A stretch of DNA of 6,942 nucleotides from CAYVGO01 sp964450725 (GTDB lineage: Bacteria > Bacteroidota > Bacteroidia > Bacteroidales > UBA932), in the NCBI GenBank assembly GCA_964450725.1, contig CAYVGO010000076.1, positions 1 through 6,942 on the forward strand. Reading direction: 5' to 3'. Made by a program: the position numbers and the translations under genes. Under the pieces are notes generated by a model, which ran no database searches, was not told where the DNA came from, and saw only the letters and a list, made by a program, of their open reading frames with translations. Positions 1 to 5,751 of the stretch are shown here, piece by piece (position 1 is the first letter of the stretch; every line of letters starts with the position of its first letter).

Positions 1-8
1 GTTTTGTT

Positions 9-62
9 GCTCTACAGCAAAAAGAGCATTGGGTAGTACTGCCCAAAGCAATACTACCCAAT
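9..62 (-). terminator. Rho-independent terminator of the leftward two-gene unit
   Basis: Bases 28-41 and 49-62 form a 14-bp stem with one mismatch (C39 opposite A51) and a 7-base loop. The core pair is GGGTAGTA against TACTACCC. Read on the minus strand, the hairpin lies just past the stop of the lipoprotein gene and is followed by GCTCTTTTTGC, which gives the U-tract. A smaller inverted repeat, GCTCT (9-13) with AGAGC (23-27), lies next to it. On the plus strand the hairpin is not followed by a T-run, so leftward termination is the better reading. Confidence 0.75.
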
Positions 63-83
63 AACGAATATTGTATAATCTTT

Positions 84-1622
84 TTAGTTGGTAAATCGTA
101 CTCCTCTCCATATACCATTCCATTTTACTGCTCCAAAGATTTTTACATTTTCAATGGTATATTGTACAGGAATATATCCTCCTGCTGAAACTCCGGCACT
201 ACTTCCCCATGAAACCGTAAATCCTGCGGATTGACTAAAATAAATAGTTTTAGATTGACTGCGACCATAACTAACAATACCGCTTATAAAACTTTTTGCT
301 TCTTGTTTATTTTGACCATAAAATAAATAAGCTACACGAGGGTCTTTGGGTAAAACTTGTTTTTTTATAGGATTATAAATATATTTTCCCGTCAAAGAAT
401 TTAACTGTCCATAAATTAGATCTTTATCTAAAGACTTTGTATATTTATATGGATCTATCTTCCATTTATCCCAATCAACATTAGGCATTATTCCACAAAT
501 AATATTAAGAAGTTCTTTTGACCAATCTGAAAGAAAAGTAGGGCTTCCTAAACCTGTATAAATGATATTGTTAGTATGTCCTTGTAGTGTTGAAGTAAAT
601 GTTGAATATGCTTTATTGAAAAAATCACCAGGTATTGCATTGAAATTCATTTTACCATCAAGTTCTTCAATACCAACAACAATATCATCAGCATATTCTT
701 GTACCCAATATGAAATAAATAAAAACTTCTTTCTTACTTGAAATTTCACTTTAAAACCAGTTGATGCGTAGAAACCATAATTGACTTGAAATAATTCTGC
801 TTGAGTTCTATGCTTGGAATCATGATAGTTTTCTCTATAAGCATCTTTTCCAAACAACCATGACAATGCTTTTCCTACCCATGTTTTGCTTTCCCATTTA
901 TAAGAATTTAAACCATAAGTTTGTGTATTTGAAGTAGGATTCATGGATTTAATAAGAGGAGAGGTTGGAGTAAACTCTTCAACTAAGTAACAGTCATTAT
1001 TTACAATAGATTTTTCGCCTGATAGTAAACCATAAGAATCTACGAATTGTACATCGTTTCCTATGTCATAAGTATCTTCATAGAGTAAGGTTGCTTGTAT
1101 GTTGGTAGTATCAAAGGATGAAACGATACTATCAAGGTTTATGTTATTATTGTCTTTTACAGAGAATGTACCAAATTCAGTAATTTTATATTTTCGATCA
1201 CCCACATCTATTCTAAATTCAGGACTGATAACGTATTCCAAAACCGGATCCGGTAATAATTGCTCAGATTTCAGCATAAGGGTTGGATCAAAATCTAATT
1301 CATCTTCATTGGAGACACTTACAGACTTAATCATTTTTTTACTACGAATAGCATCTTTTAATGAGGTAAAGTTAGGAATATCGTGAGTGATTGAAGTGGA
1401 TTTAATCACTCGATTATTTTCACTACTTTCATTTTGTTGTTTGATAATATCAATGTAATTACTCAAACTTTGTTTAGAAATAAACTTTAGATGTCCATCA
1501 ACAACCTGAATGTCTGAAACAATAACGTTTTGTTGCCCACTATTTTCTTGTAAAACGTCATTTCTACAAGAAGATAACAATACAGTTGCTGCAATTAATG
1601 CAGTTGAAAAAGAGGTTTTCAT
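84..1622 (-). CDS. Exported lipoprotein of unknown function, Bacteroidales type
   Basis: This is a 512-residue predicted lipoprotein. The N-terminus has a lysine, a hydrophobic stretch (ALIAATVLL) and a lipobox LSSC with the lipidated cysteine at residue 19. Asn and Asp follow it, which fits export to the Bacteroidetes outer membrane. Residues 30-110 are polar and probably flexible. Residues 121-155 (LLPDPVLEYV to ITEFGTFSV) and the Trp/Tyr-rich part at 240-320 look folded and beta-rich. The C-terminal 70 residues are rich in Ser, Gly and aromatic residues and end in a beta-like stretch, KWNGIWRGVRF. From memory, the DPxL...VGDxxYKITxxGTF pattern recalls uncharacterised Bacteroides lipoproteins (DUF4848-like); this was not verified. 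The gene starts 17 bases after the stop of the beta-barrel-like gene, so the two are probably co-transcribed. No enzymatic motif is seen and I assign no function. Confidence 0.85.
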   Translation of the reverse strand: MKTSFSTALIAATVLLSSCRNDVLQENSGQQNVIVSDIQVVDGHLKFISKQSLSNYIDIIKQQNESSENNRVIKSTSITHDIPNFTSLKDAIRSKKMIKSVSVSNEDELDFDPTLMLKSEQLLPDPVLEYVISPEFRIDVGDRKYKITEFGTFSVKDNNNINLDSIVSSFDTTNIQATLLYEDTYDIGNDVQFVDSYGLLSGEKSIVNNDCYLVEEFTPTSPLIKSMNPTSNTQTYGLNSYKWESKTWVGKALSWLFGKDAYRENYHDSKHRTQAELFQVNYGFYASTGFKVKFQVRKKFLFISYWVQEYADDIVVGIEELDGKMNFNAIPGDFFNKAYSTFTSTLQGHTNNIIYTGLGSPTFLSDWSKELLNIICGIMPNVDWDKWKIDPYKYTKSLDKDLIYGQLNSLTGKYIYNPIKKQVLPKDPRVAYLFYGQNKQEAKSFISGIVSYGRSQSKTIYFSQSAGFTVSWGSSAGVSAGGYIPVQYTIENVKIFGAVKWNGIWRGVRFTN

Positions 1623-1639
1623 AGTACGTAAAAATTAAA

Positions 1640-2173
1640 TTATAATACAATTCCGAATTTTAAATCAATCTTAGGAGACCAACCTACATAATGTGAAATA
1701 AAACAATTAACTCCCAAGTTAAATTCCAATAACCAGAAATCTCTAAATACCCGTCTTAAGCCCCATGTTGGAGAGATTAAAAAACCACCGGACGATACTA
1801 CATCTTTTTTTAAGATGGGTTTAAACATGTATGCAAGGTCTATTGACAAATAATTTGCAGAGTTGAAAGAGGTATTTTCCCCCTTATTATATCTTTTATT
1901 GAGACTGTAGTAAAACCGCGGCTCGATTCCAATGTAAGGATTAACGGAATAAAATATTCCCGAAGAAGATGCCCATCCCCAATAGGGCGTCATTAATCCT
2001 GCGTGTCCTAAAATAGAAAATTTTCCACCAATCGATTGTTCATATCCATAACTAAGCCCAATTAAGTTAAGGTATATAGAATGGTTTGACTTAGTTTTGA
2101 TTTGTCCTTGACTGCAAAGAGAAAATAAAAGGAATAGGACAAAAATAAATGTAGTTTTCTCTAGTTTATACAT
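1640..2173 (-). CDS. Small secreted outer-membrane beta-barrel-like protein
   Basis: This is a 177-residue protein with an N-terminal signal peptide: a lysine-containing start, a hydrophobic core (FIFVLFLLFSLCS) and probable cleavage around SQGQ, residues 21-24. Cys20 lies at the end of the core, but LFSLC is a poor lipobox, so a lipoprotein is less likely. The mature part is rich in alternating hydrophobic, aromatic and glycine residues, as in YLNLIGLSYGYEQ, YIGIEPRFYYSL, YLSIDLAYMF and KIDLKFGIVL. It ends close to an aromatic or hydrophobic residue, as small outer-membrane barrels do. The length suits an eight-stranded barrel, but no family was recognised. It is the first gene of a two-gene unit with the lipoprotein, so the pair may act together at the surface. 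The ATG lies 22 bases after a good -7 box and no closer in-frame start is needed. Confidence 0.8.
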   Translation of the reverse strand: MYKLEKTTFIFVLFLLFSLCSQGQIKTKSNHSIYLNLIGLSYGYEQSIGGKFSILGHAGLMTPYWGWASSSGIFYSVNPYIGIEPRFYYSLNKRYNKGENTSFNSANYLSIDLAYMFKPILKKDVVSSGGFLISPTWGLRRVFRDFWLLEFNLGVNCFISHYVGWSPKIDLKFGIVL

Positions 2174-2195
2174 AGACTTTTCTTTAAAAACGGTG

Positions 2196-2225
2196 CAAAG
2201 GTATAAGATAAATACTTAGAACAAA
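2196..2225 (-). promoter_or_regulatory. Bacteroidetes-type promoter of the barrel/lipoprotein unit
   Basis: On the minus strand, TTTG (2225-2222) is followed after 18 bases by TACCTTTG (2203-2196), an exact match to the Bacteroidetes -7 consensus TAnnTTTG. The ATG of the first gene begins at 2173, which gives a short AT-rich leader without a Shine-Dalgarno sequence. The -33 element sits inside one arm of a perfect inverted repeat. Confidence 0.65.
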
Positions 2226-2253
2226 AAATAGAACAGTTATTTTTGTTCTAAGT
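2214..2253. repeat. Perfect 14-bp inverted repeat over the -33 box (candidate operator)
   Basis: The arm ACTTAGAACAAAAA (2214-2227) is exactly complementary to 2240-2253, with a 12-base spacer. The spacer contains another TAGAACA (2229-2235), so this half-site occurs at 2217 and 2229 in one direction and at 2244-2250 inverted. The left arm covers the -33 TTTG of the leftward promoter, so a protein bound here could block that promoter. No T-tract or gene end suggests a terminator. The role as an operator is inferred. Confidence 0.45.
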
Positions 2254-2437
2254 CAATAATGAAAATAACACAAAAATAAGAATATCATTTACTTGCATCA
2301 ACTTTATAATATTCTTTACTCATTGACAAAATCTCCCCTTCCAAAATCTTTTGATGTCAAACCCTCCAAAATGTCGTACTTTTTTGTGATTGAAGTTGGT
2401 ACACTTTTACTTAAACGACATTGAAGTCCAATATGCT
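2254..2437. other. Divergent intergenic region without a gene
   Basis: This is the middle of the 339-base gap between the leftward surface-protein genes and lpdA. It holds no convincing open reading frame. It contains an 8-bp inverted repeat, AATGTCGT (2370-2377) with ACGACATT (2415-2422), around a 37-base spacer. It also has a direct repeat ATTGAAGT at 2389-2396 and 2420-2427. These could be regulator sites for lpdA, but nothing identifies a protein. Confidence 0.4.
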
Positions 2438-2469
2438 TTTGACTAATGATGACTTTTGGTGTATATTTG
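2438..2469 (+). promoter_or_regulatory. Bacteroidetes-type promoter of lpdA
   Basis: TTTG (2438-2441), a 20-base spacer and TATATTTG (2462-2469) match the -33/-7 consensus exactly. A second exact -7 match, TAACTTTG (2471-2478), lies just downstream but has no TTTG at the right distance. The start codon follows at 2513, leaving a leader of roughly 35-40 bases, AT-rich and without a Shine-Dalgarno sequence. Confidence 0.6.
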
Positions 2470-2512
2470 ATAACTTTGTAGTTTCATATAATATCTTAAA
2501 TAACCTGTAACT

Positions 2513-3895
2513 ATGTTTGACATTATTATTATTGGGGGTGGTCCCGGTGGATATGTTGCCGCCATTCGTGCTGCACAAAAACAAAAAAAAGTACTACTCA
2601 TTGAGGCTGAGCATGTTGGTGGAACCTGTTTAAATATTGGTTGTATTCCTACAAAAACCCTTTTACATGCTTCAAATCTTTATGCTACCCTCCGAAAAAG
2701 CAATGAAATAGGCATCACAGCGCAATCTGTAGAAATAAATATTGAACAAATGTATGGTTACAAAGACAGCGTTATCCTCAAATTGCGTAACGGTATTGAG
2801 CAATTATTAAAACAAAATAAGGTTACGGTCATTAAAGGAACAGCACAATTTGTCAACTCCACCACCGTAAAAGTAGAAGAAAATGTGTATAGCGGAGAAC
2901 ATATTATTGTCGCTACAGGTTCTCGACCCTTTCGTCCACCGTTTATTGAAGGCATAGAGCACGCACAAACCAGTAACGAAATATTGGCACAAGCCCGACA
3001 ATATGAATCTGTCATCATTATTGGCGGTGGGGTGATAGGAGTAGAGTTTGCTACGTATTATGCAGAATTGGGAAAAAGTGTAACCATCATAGAACTTTGT
3101 GAGAGGATTTTGCCGATTTTTGATGCCGATTTATCACAACAACTTGCATTAACTTTAAAGAAAAAAGGGGTAAAGGTTATTACGGCTGCCAAAGTTCTCA
3201 AGGTTGAAAAGGCAGACGGAGAGAAAACCGTTGTACATTATGCTCAAAAAGAGCAGCAACTTTCTGTAACAGCAGATACGGCTATTGTTTGTATTGGAAG
3301 AATTCCAAACGTTGACCGTCTTAATTTTAAAGAGATTGGTATTGATTACAGCAATAAAGGAGTTACTGTCAATGCAGACTTTCAAACATCTGTACCCAAC
3401 ATTTATGCCATTGGCGATATTAATGGACAACAGCAACTGGCACATGTAGCCTCAGCACAAGGAATAGCCGCCGTTGACCACATTTGCCGAACCACTCGAC
3501 ACATTAACTTAAATGTTATTCCGAGTTGTATTTATTCACATCCGGAGATTGCGGTTGTCGGGCTGACAGAAGAGCAGGCAAAAATTCAAAATATTGGGGT
3601 CAAGGTAGGAAAATTTCCTGTTGGAGCTAACGGTAAATCGGTTATCAGCGGTCATTTGATAGGGTTTGTGAAAGTATTGTTTGATGAAAAAACAGATACT
3701 ATGGTAGGTGCTACCCTTTTTTGTGAACATGCTACAGATATGATTTCAGAATTTGCGGTAAGCATTGTCAACGGCATTAAACGTACAGATTTTCTATCTA
3801 CGGTACATCCTCACCCTACCGTCGCCGAATCGCTTTATGAAGCAGTAGAAGATGTTGCGGGTATGGCGATTCATTTGCTGCCGAAGAATGTATAA
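2513..3895 (+). CDS. lpdA: Dihydrolipoyl dehydrogenase (E3)
   Basis: This flavoprotein reoxidises the dihydrolipoyl arm of 2-oxoacid dehydrogenase complexes or the glycine cleavage system and passes electrons through FAD and a disulfide to NAD+. It acts in the cytoplasm as a homodimer. The 460 residues are full length for the family. Visible motifs are the FAD-binding GGGPGG at 8-13, the redox pair in GGTCLNIGCIPTK (Cys39 and Cys44), ATGSRP before the NAD domain, the NAD-binding GGGVIG at 171-176, the second FAD motif in NIYAIGD, and the C-terminal HPHPTVAE with catalytic His434 and Glu439. The start is fixed because the FAD motif begins seven residues after Met1. No E1, E2 or lipoylation gene is adjacent, so which complex it serves cannot be read from context. 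The CxxxxC spacing and HPHPT motif favour E3 over mercuric or glutathione reductase. Confidence 0.95.
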   Translation: MFDIIIIGGGPGGYVAAIRAAQKQKKVLLIEAEHVGGTCLNIGCIPTKTLLHASNLYATLRKSNEIGITAQSVEINIEQMYGYKDSVILKLRNGIEQLLKQNKVTVIKGTAQFVNSTTVKVEENVYSGEHIIVATGSRPFRPPFIEGIEHAQTSNEILAQARQYESVIIIGGGVIGVEFATYYAELGKSVTIIELCERILPIFDADLSQQLALTLKKKGVKVITAAKVLKVEKADGEKTVVHYAQKEQQLSVTADTAIVCIGRIPNVDRLNFKEIGIDYSNKGVTVNADFQTSVPNIYAIGDINGQQQLAHVASAQGIAAVDHICRTTRHINLNVIPSCIYSHPEIAVVGLTEEQAKIQNIGVKVGKFPVGANGKSVISGHLIGFVKVLFDEKTDTMVGATLFCEHATDMISEFAVSIVNGIKRTDFLSTVHPHPTVAESLYEAVEDVAGMAIHLLPKNV

Positions 3896-3918
3896 ATCTT
3901 CCCTCGGTTGGTAAGATT
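3895..3918 (+). terminator. Possible weak terminator of lpdA
   Basis: AATCTT (3895-3900) and AAGATT (3913-3918) form a 6-bp stem overlapping the last base of the lpdA stop codon. An additional CC/GG pairing is possible inside. The stem is short and the sequence that follows has only modest T-runs, so this is a weak call based on position. Confidence 0.3.
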
Positions 3919-3947
3919 ATACAGAAGTTCTTTAAAATTTCATTAGT

Positions 3948-3974
3948 CTTCCGGTGAATGTCTATTTAGTTGGC
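3948..3974. repeat. Left copy of the 27-bp direct repeat
   Basis: It begins CTTCCGGTGAATG and ends TTAGTTGGC, and is identical to 6860-6886. Similarity continues more weakly for ten bases to 3984 (7 of 10), giving 34/37 overall. It contains one CCGG at 3951-3954. Read on the minus strand it carries the same GCC AAC TAA end as the AraC gene. The bases further right do not encode an AraC C-terminus, so this copy appears to be the duplicated target and not part of a gene. Confidence 0.85.
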
Positions 3975-4000
3975 TACTATAAATCGTAAAATCTGACACA

Positions 4001-4069
4001 ATGGTTGAGGATTATTTGAATGTTAGCGACAATGACAAGCCTATGCAAAATCAAGATAGAAATGAGTAA
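4001..4069 (+). other. 22-codon open frame ahead of vsr, doubtful
   Basis: An ATG opens a 22-codon frame ending at TAA 4067-4069. It encodes a very polar peptide beginning MVEDYLNVSDNDK. It sits just inside the left repeat and upstream of the vsr promoter. It could be chance, the tail of a gene carried from the donor DNA, or a small peptide. There is no homology I recognise and no promoter of its own. Confidence 0.15.
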
Positions 4070-4074
4070 TTTCC

Positions 4075-4105
4075 ATTGAATAATTGGTTTTTATTTATAC
4101 ATTTG
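4075..4105 (+). promoter_or_regulatory. Promoter of the restriction-modification operon
   Basis: TACATTTG (4098-4105) matches the -7 consensus TAnnTTTG exactly. ATTG (4075-4078), 19 bases upstream, is a three-of-four match to the -33 TTTG. The vsr ATG at 4113 is only seven bases beyond the -7 box, so transcription would begin at or within a few bases of the start codon, giving a leaderless or nearly leaderless message. It is the only promoter I can see for all three genes. Confidence 0.55.
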
Positions 4106-4112
4106 CAGTGTT

Positions 4113-4550
4113 ATGGATAAGTTGACTACAGAACAAAGAAGGCGTAATATGCAGGCTGTAAAAAGCAAAAACTCGCAACTTGAAATTTCTTTGGGTAAAG
4201 CACTTTGGGCTAAAGGATACAGGTATCGAAAGAATGATAAAACAATCTTCGGAAAACCCGACTTTACATTCAAGAAATATAAAATTGCCATTTTCTGCGA
4301 CAGTGAATTTTGGCACGGGAAAGATTGGGAAATCCGAAAGTCAGATCATAAAACCAATCAAGACTTTTGGCTGCCTAAAATCGAAAGAAATATTGAGAGA
4401 GATAAGGAAGTAAATGCCGAATTAACTCGAACCGGATGGATTATCTTGAGATTTTGGGGAAAAGACATAATAAAGAATATTGACAAATGCGTAAATCAAA
4501 TAGAAGATGAGATCCGTAAACGAAAACAATATTATCAACACTTTGGTTAA
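4113..4550 (+). CDS. vsr: Vsr-like very short patch repair endonuclease
   Basis: Vsr proteins nick DNA next to T:G mismatches that arise when 5-methylcytosine deaminates, starting short-patch repair of the methyltransferase target. Here that target would be CCGG. The 145 residues match the family length (E. coli Vsr is about 156). The N-terminal TTEQRRRNMQAVKSKNS is typical of the family and supports this start. Asp50 in GKPDFTF, and Phe66, Trp67 and His68 in SEFWHG, line up with E. coli Asp51, Phe67, Trp68 and His69 with a constant offset of one. Met13 matches Met14. The zinc-binding cysteines and histidine around the E. coli CFWHHHHC segment are absent, replaced by Glu65, Lys70 and Trp72. 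The 3' end overlaps the methyltransferase start by 44 bases in another frame. The known HpaII system also carries a vsr homologue, which supports the assignment. Confidence 0.9.
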   Translation: MDKLTTEQRRRNMQAVKSKNSQLEISLGKALWAKGYRYRKNDKTIFGKPDFTFKKYKIAIFCDSEFWHGKDWEIRKSDHKTNQDFWLPKIERNIERDKEVNAELTRTGWIILRFWGKDIIKNIDKCVNQIEDEIRKRKQYYQHFG

Positions 4551-5751
4551 TCAAACCAAACCGATTATCCCCGCAAATGATTTGGCAGTACTAACGCACT
4601 ACCTGCATAATTATCGGAATTGTGATTGTAAATTCTTTGAACCGGACGCAATGATCGGGCTAAGCCGTATAGTTAATGGAAATATATTTTATTCCGACAA
4701 GAAAACAGTTCTCTCAACTATGCTAAATGAGATAGAAAATGTACCCTTTCCAACTCCTGCTAACTATCATTTTACTTTCATTGATTTGTTTGCGGGTATA
4801 GGTGGATTTCGTATGGCAATGCAAAATCTTGGGGGTAAATGTGTATTTTCTTCCGAGTGGGACAAAGAGGCGCAAAAAACATACTTTGCCAATTACGGTG
4901 AAGTGCCGTTCGGAGATATTACATCCGAAATAACCAAAGGATATATACCTGAAAACTTTGATGTCTTGTGTGCAGGTTTCCCTTGTCAGGCATTTTCAAT
5001 CGCAGGAAAAAGGGGTGGATTTGAAGATACGAGAGGAACATTGTTTTTTGATGTTGCTACTATTATTAAACGTAAACAACCCAAAGCAGTGTTTCTGGAG
5101 AATGTTAAAGGATTAGTCAATCACAACGGAGGCAAGACATTGTCTACAATACTAAATACCTTGCGTGAAGATTTGAATTATTATGTTCCGGAACCTAAGA
5201 TTATCAATGCAAAAAACTTTGGTATTCCGCAAAATAGAGAACGTATATACATAGTGGCATTCCGAAAAGATTTAGGCATCACCGATTTCTCATATCCAGA
5301 GCCAACAAACAAAGAGGTTTCATTTGCTGATGTTAAAGAGAAGAATGTTGTCAGTGCAAAGTATTACCTATCGACACAATACCTTGAAACTCTCAGAGCT
5401 CATAAAGCAAGGCATGAGAACAAAGGCAATGGATTTGGTTATGAAATAATTTCAGACGACAAATGTTCCAATGCGATTGTTGTTGGTGGCATGGGCAGAG
5501 AACGCAACTTGGTTATTGATGAACGGATTACAGACTTTACTCCTGTTACAAAGATAAAGGGAGAAGTAAATCGTGAGGGCATCCGTAAAATGACTCCGAG
5601 AGAATGGGCAAGACTTCAGGGCTTTCCCGATAATTTTGTTATTCCTGTTGCTGATGCTTCTGCCTATAAGCAATTCGGTAATTCGGTTGCCGTGCCTGCA
5701 ATTCAGGCTACCGGAGAGCAAATTATTAGCCTTATTTGGAGTAAATTATAA
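4507..5751 (+). CDS. C5-cytosine DNA methyltransferase, M.HpaII-like (predicted CCGG)
   Basis: It transfers a methyl group from S-adenosylmethionine to C5 of cytosine, protecting the host from the adjacent endonuclease. The motifs are in canonical order: motif I FIDLFAGIGG (91-100), motif IV GFPCQ with catalytic Cys160, motif VI ENV (198-200), motif VIII QNRERIYIVAF (242-252), a variable recognition region, motif IX REWARLQGFP (365-374) and motif X GNSVAVP (391-397). From memory, the catalytic and target-recognition regions are very close to M.HpaII, including GGMGRERNLVID and IKGEVNREGIRKMTP, so inner-C methylation of CCGG is expected. The 414 residues exceed the roughly 358 of M.HpaII. The extra length is an N-terminal extension of about 88 residues before motif I, with Cys39 and Cys41. 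An in-frame stop lies just upstream of the ATG. Met49 and Met72 (4720) are alternative starts. The stop overlaps the next ATG by one base. Confidence 0.93.
   Translation: MRSVNENNIINTLVNQTKPIIPANDLAVLTHYLHNYRNCDCKFFEPDAMIGLSRIVNGNIFYSDKKTVLSTMLNEIENVPFPTPANYHFTFIDLFAGIGGFRMAMQNLGGKCVFSSEWDKEAQKTYFANYGEVPFGDITSEITKGYIPENFDVLCAGFPCQAFSIAGKRGGFEDTRGTLFFDVATIIKRKQPKAVFLENVKGLVNHNGGKTLSTILNTLREDLNYYVPEPKIINAKNFGIPQNRERIYIVAFRKDLGITDFSYPEPTNKEVSFADVKEKNVVSAKYYLSTQYLETLRAHKARHENKGNGFGYEIISDDKCSNAIVVGGMGRERNLVIDERITDFTPVTKIKGEVNREGIRKMTPREWARLQGFPDNFVIPVADASAYKQFGNSVAVPAIQATGEQIISLIWSKL

Noticed and set aside
81..95. TTTTTAGTTGGT at the lipoprotein stop resembles the TTTAGTTGGC end of the 27-bp repeat
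   Set aside because: Only about nine bases match. Both are Asn-stop codons after a small residue, so coincidence is enough.
1099..1386. 95-codon open frame on the plus strand inside the lipoprotein gene
   Set aside because: It lies opposite a gene with a clear signal peptide, promoter and terminator. It has no promoter and no recognisable domain.
3948..3974. The repeat as a CRISPR repeat or a tRNA attachment site
   Set aside because: There are only two copies, 2912 bp apart, with genes between them. There is no tRNA sequence and no integrase.
3975..4025. A possible decayed AraC C-terminus next to the left repeat on the minus strand
   Set aside because: Beyond the repeat the frame reads FIVAN preceded by unrelated residues and soon reaches a stop. 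The conserved FKKxxGxTPxEF pattern is absent.
5631..5638. TAATTTTG, an exact -7 match inside the methyltransferase gene that could drive the endonuclease
   Set aside because: There is no TTTG at the required distance upstream, and the bases encode conserved residues after motif IX (DNFV), so the match is explained by coding.
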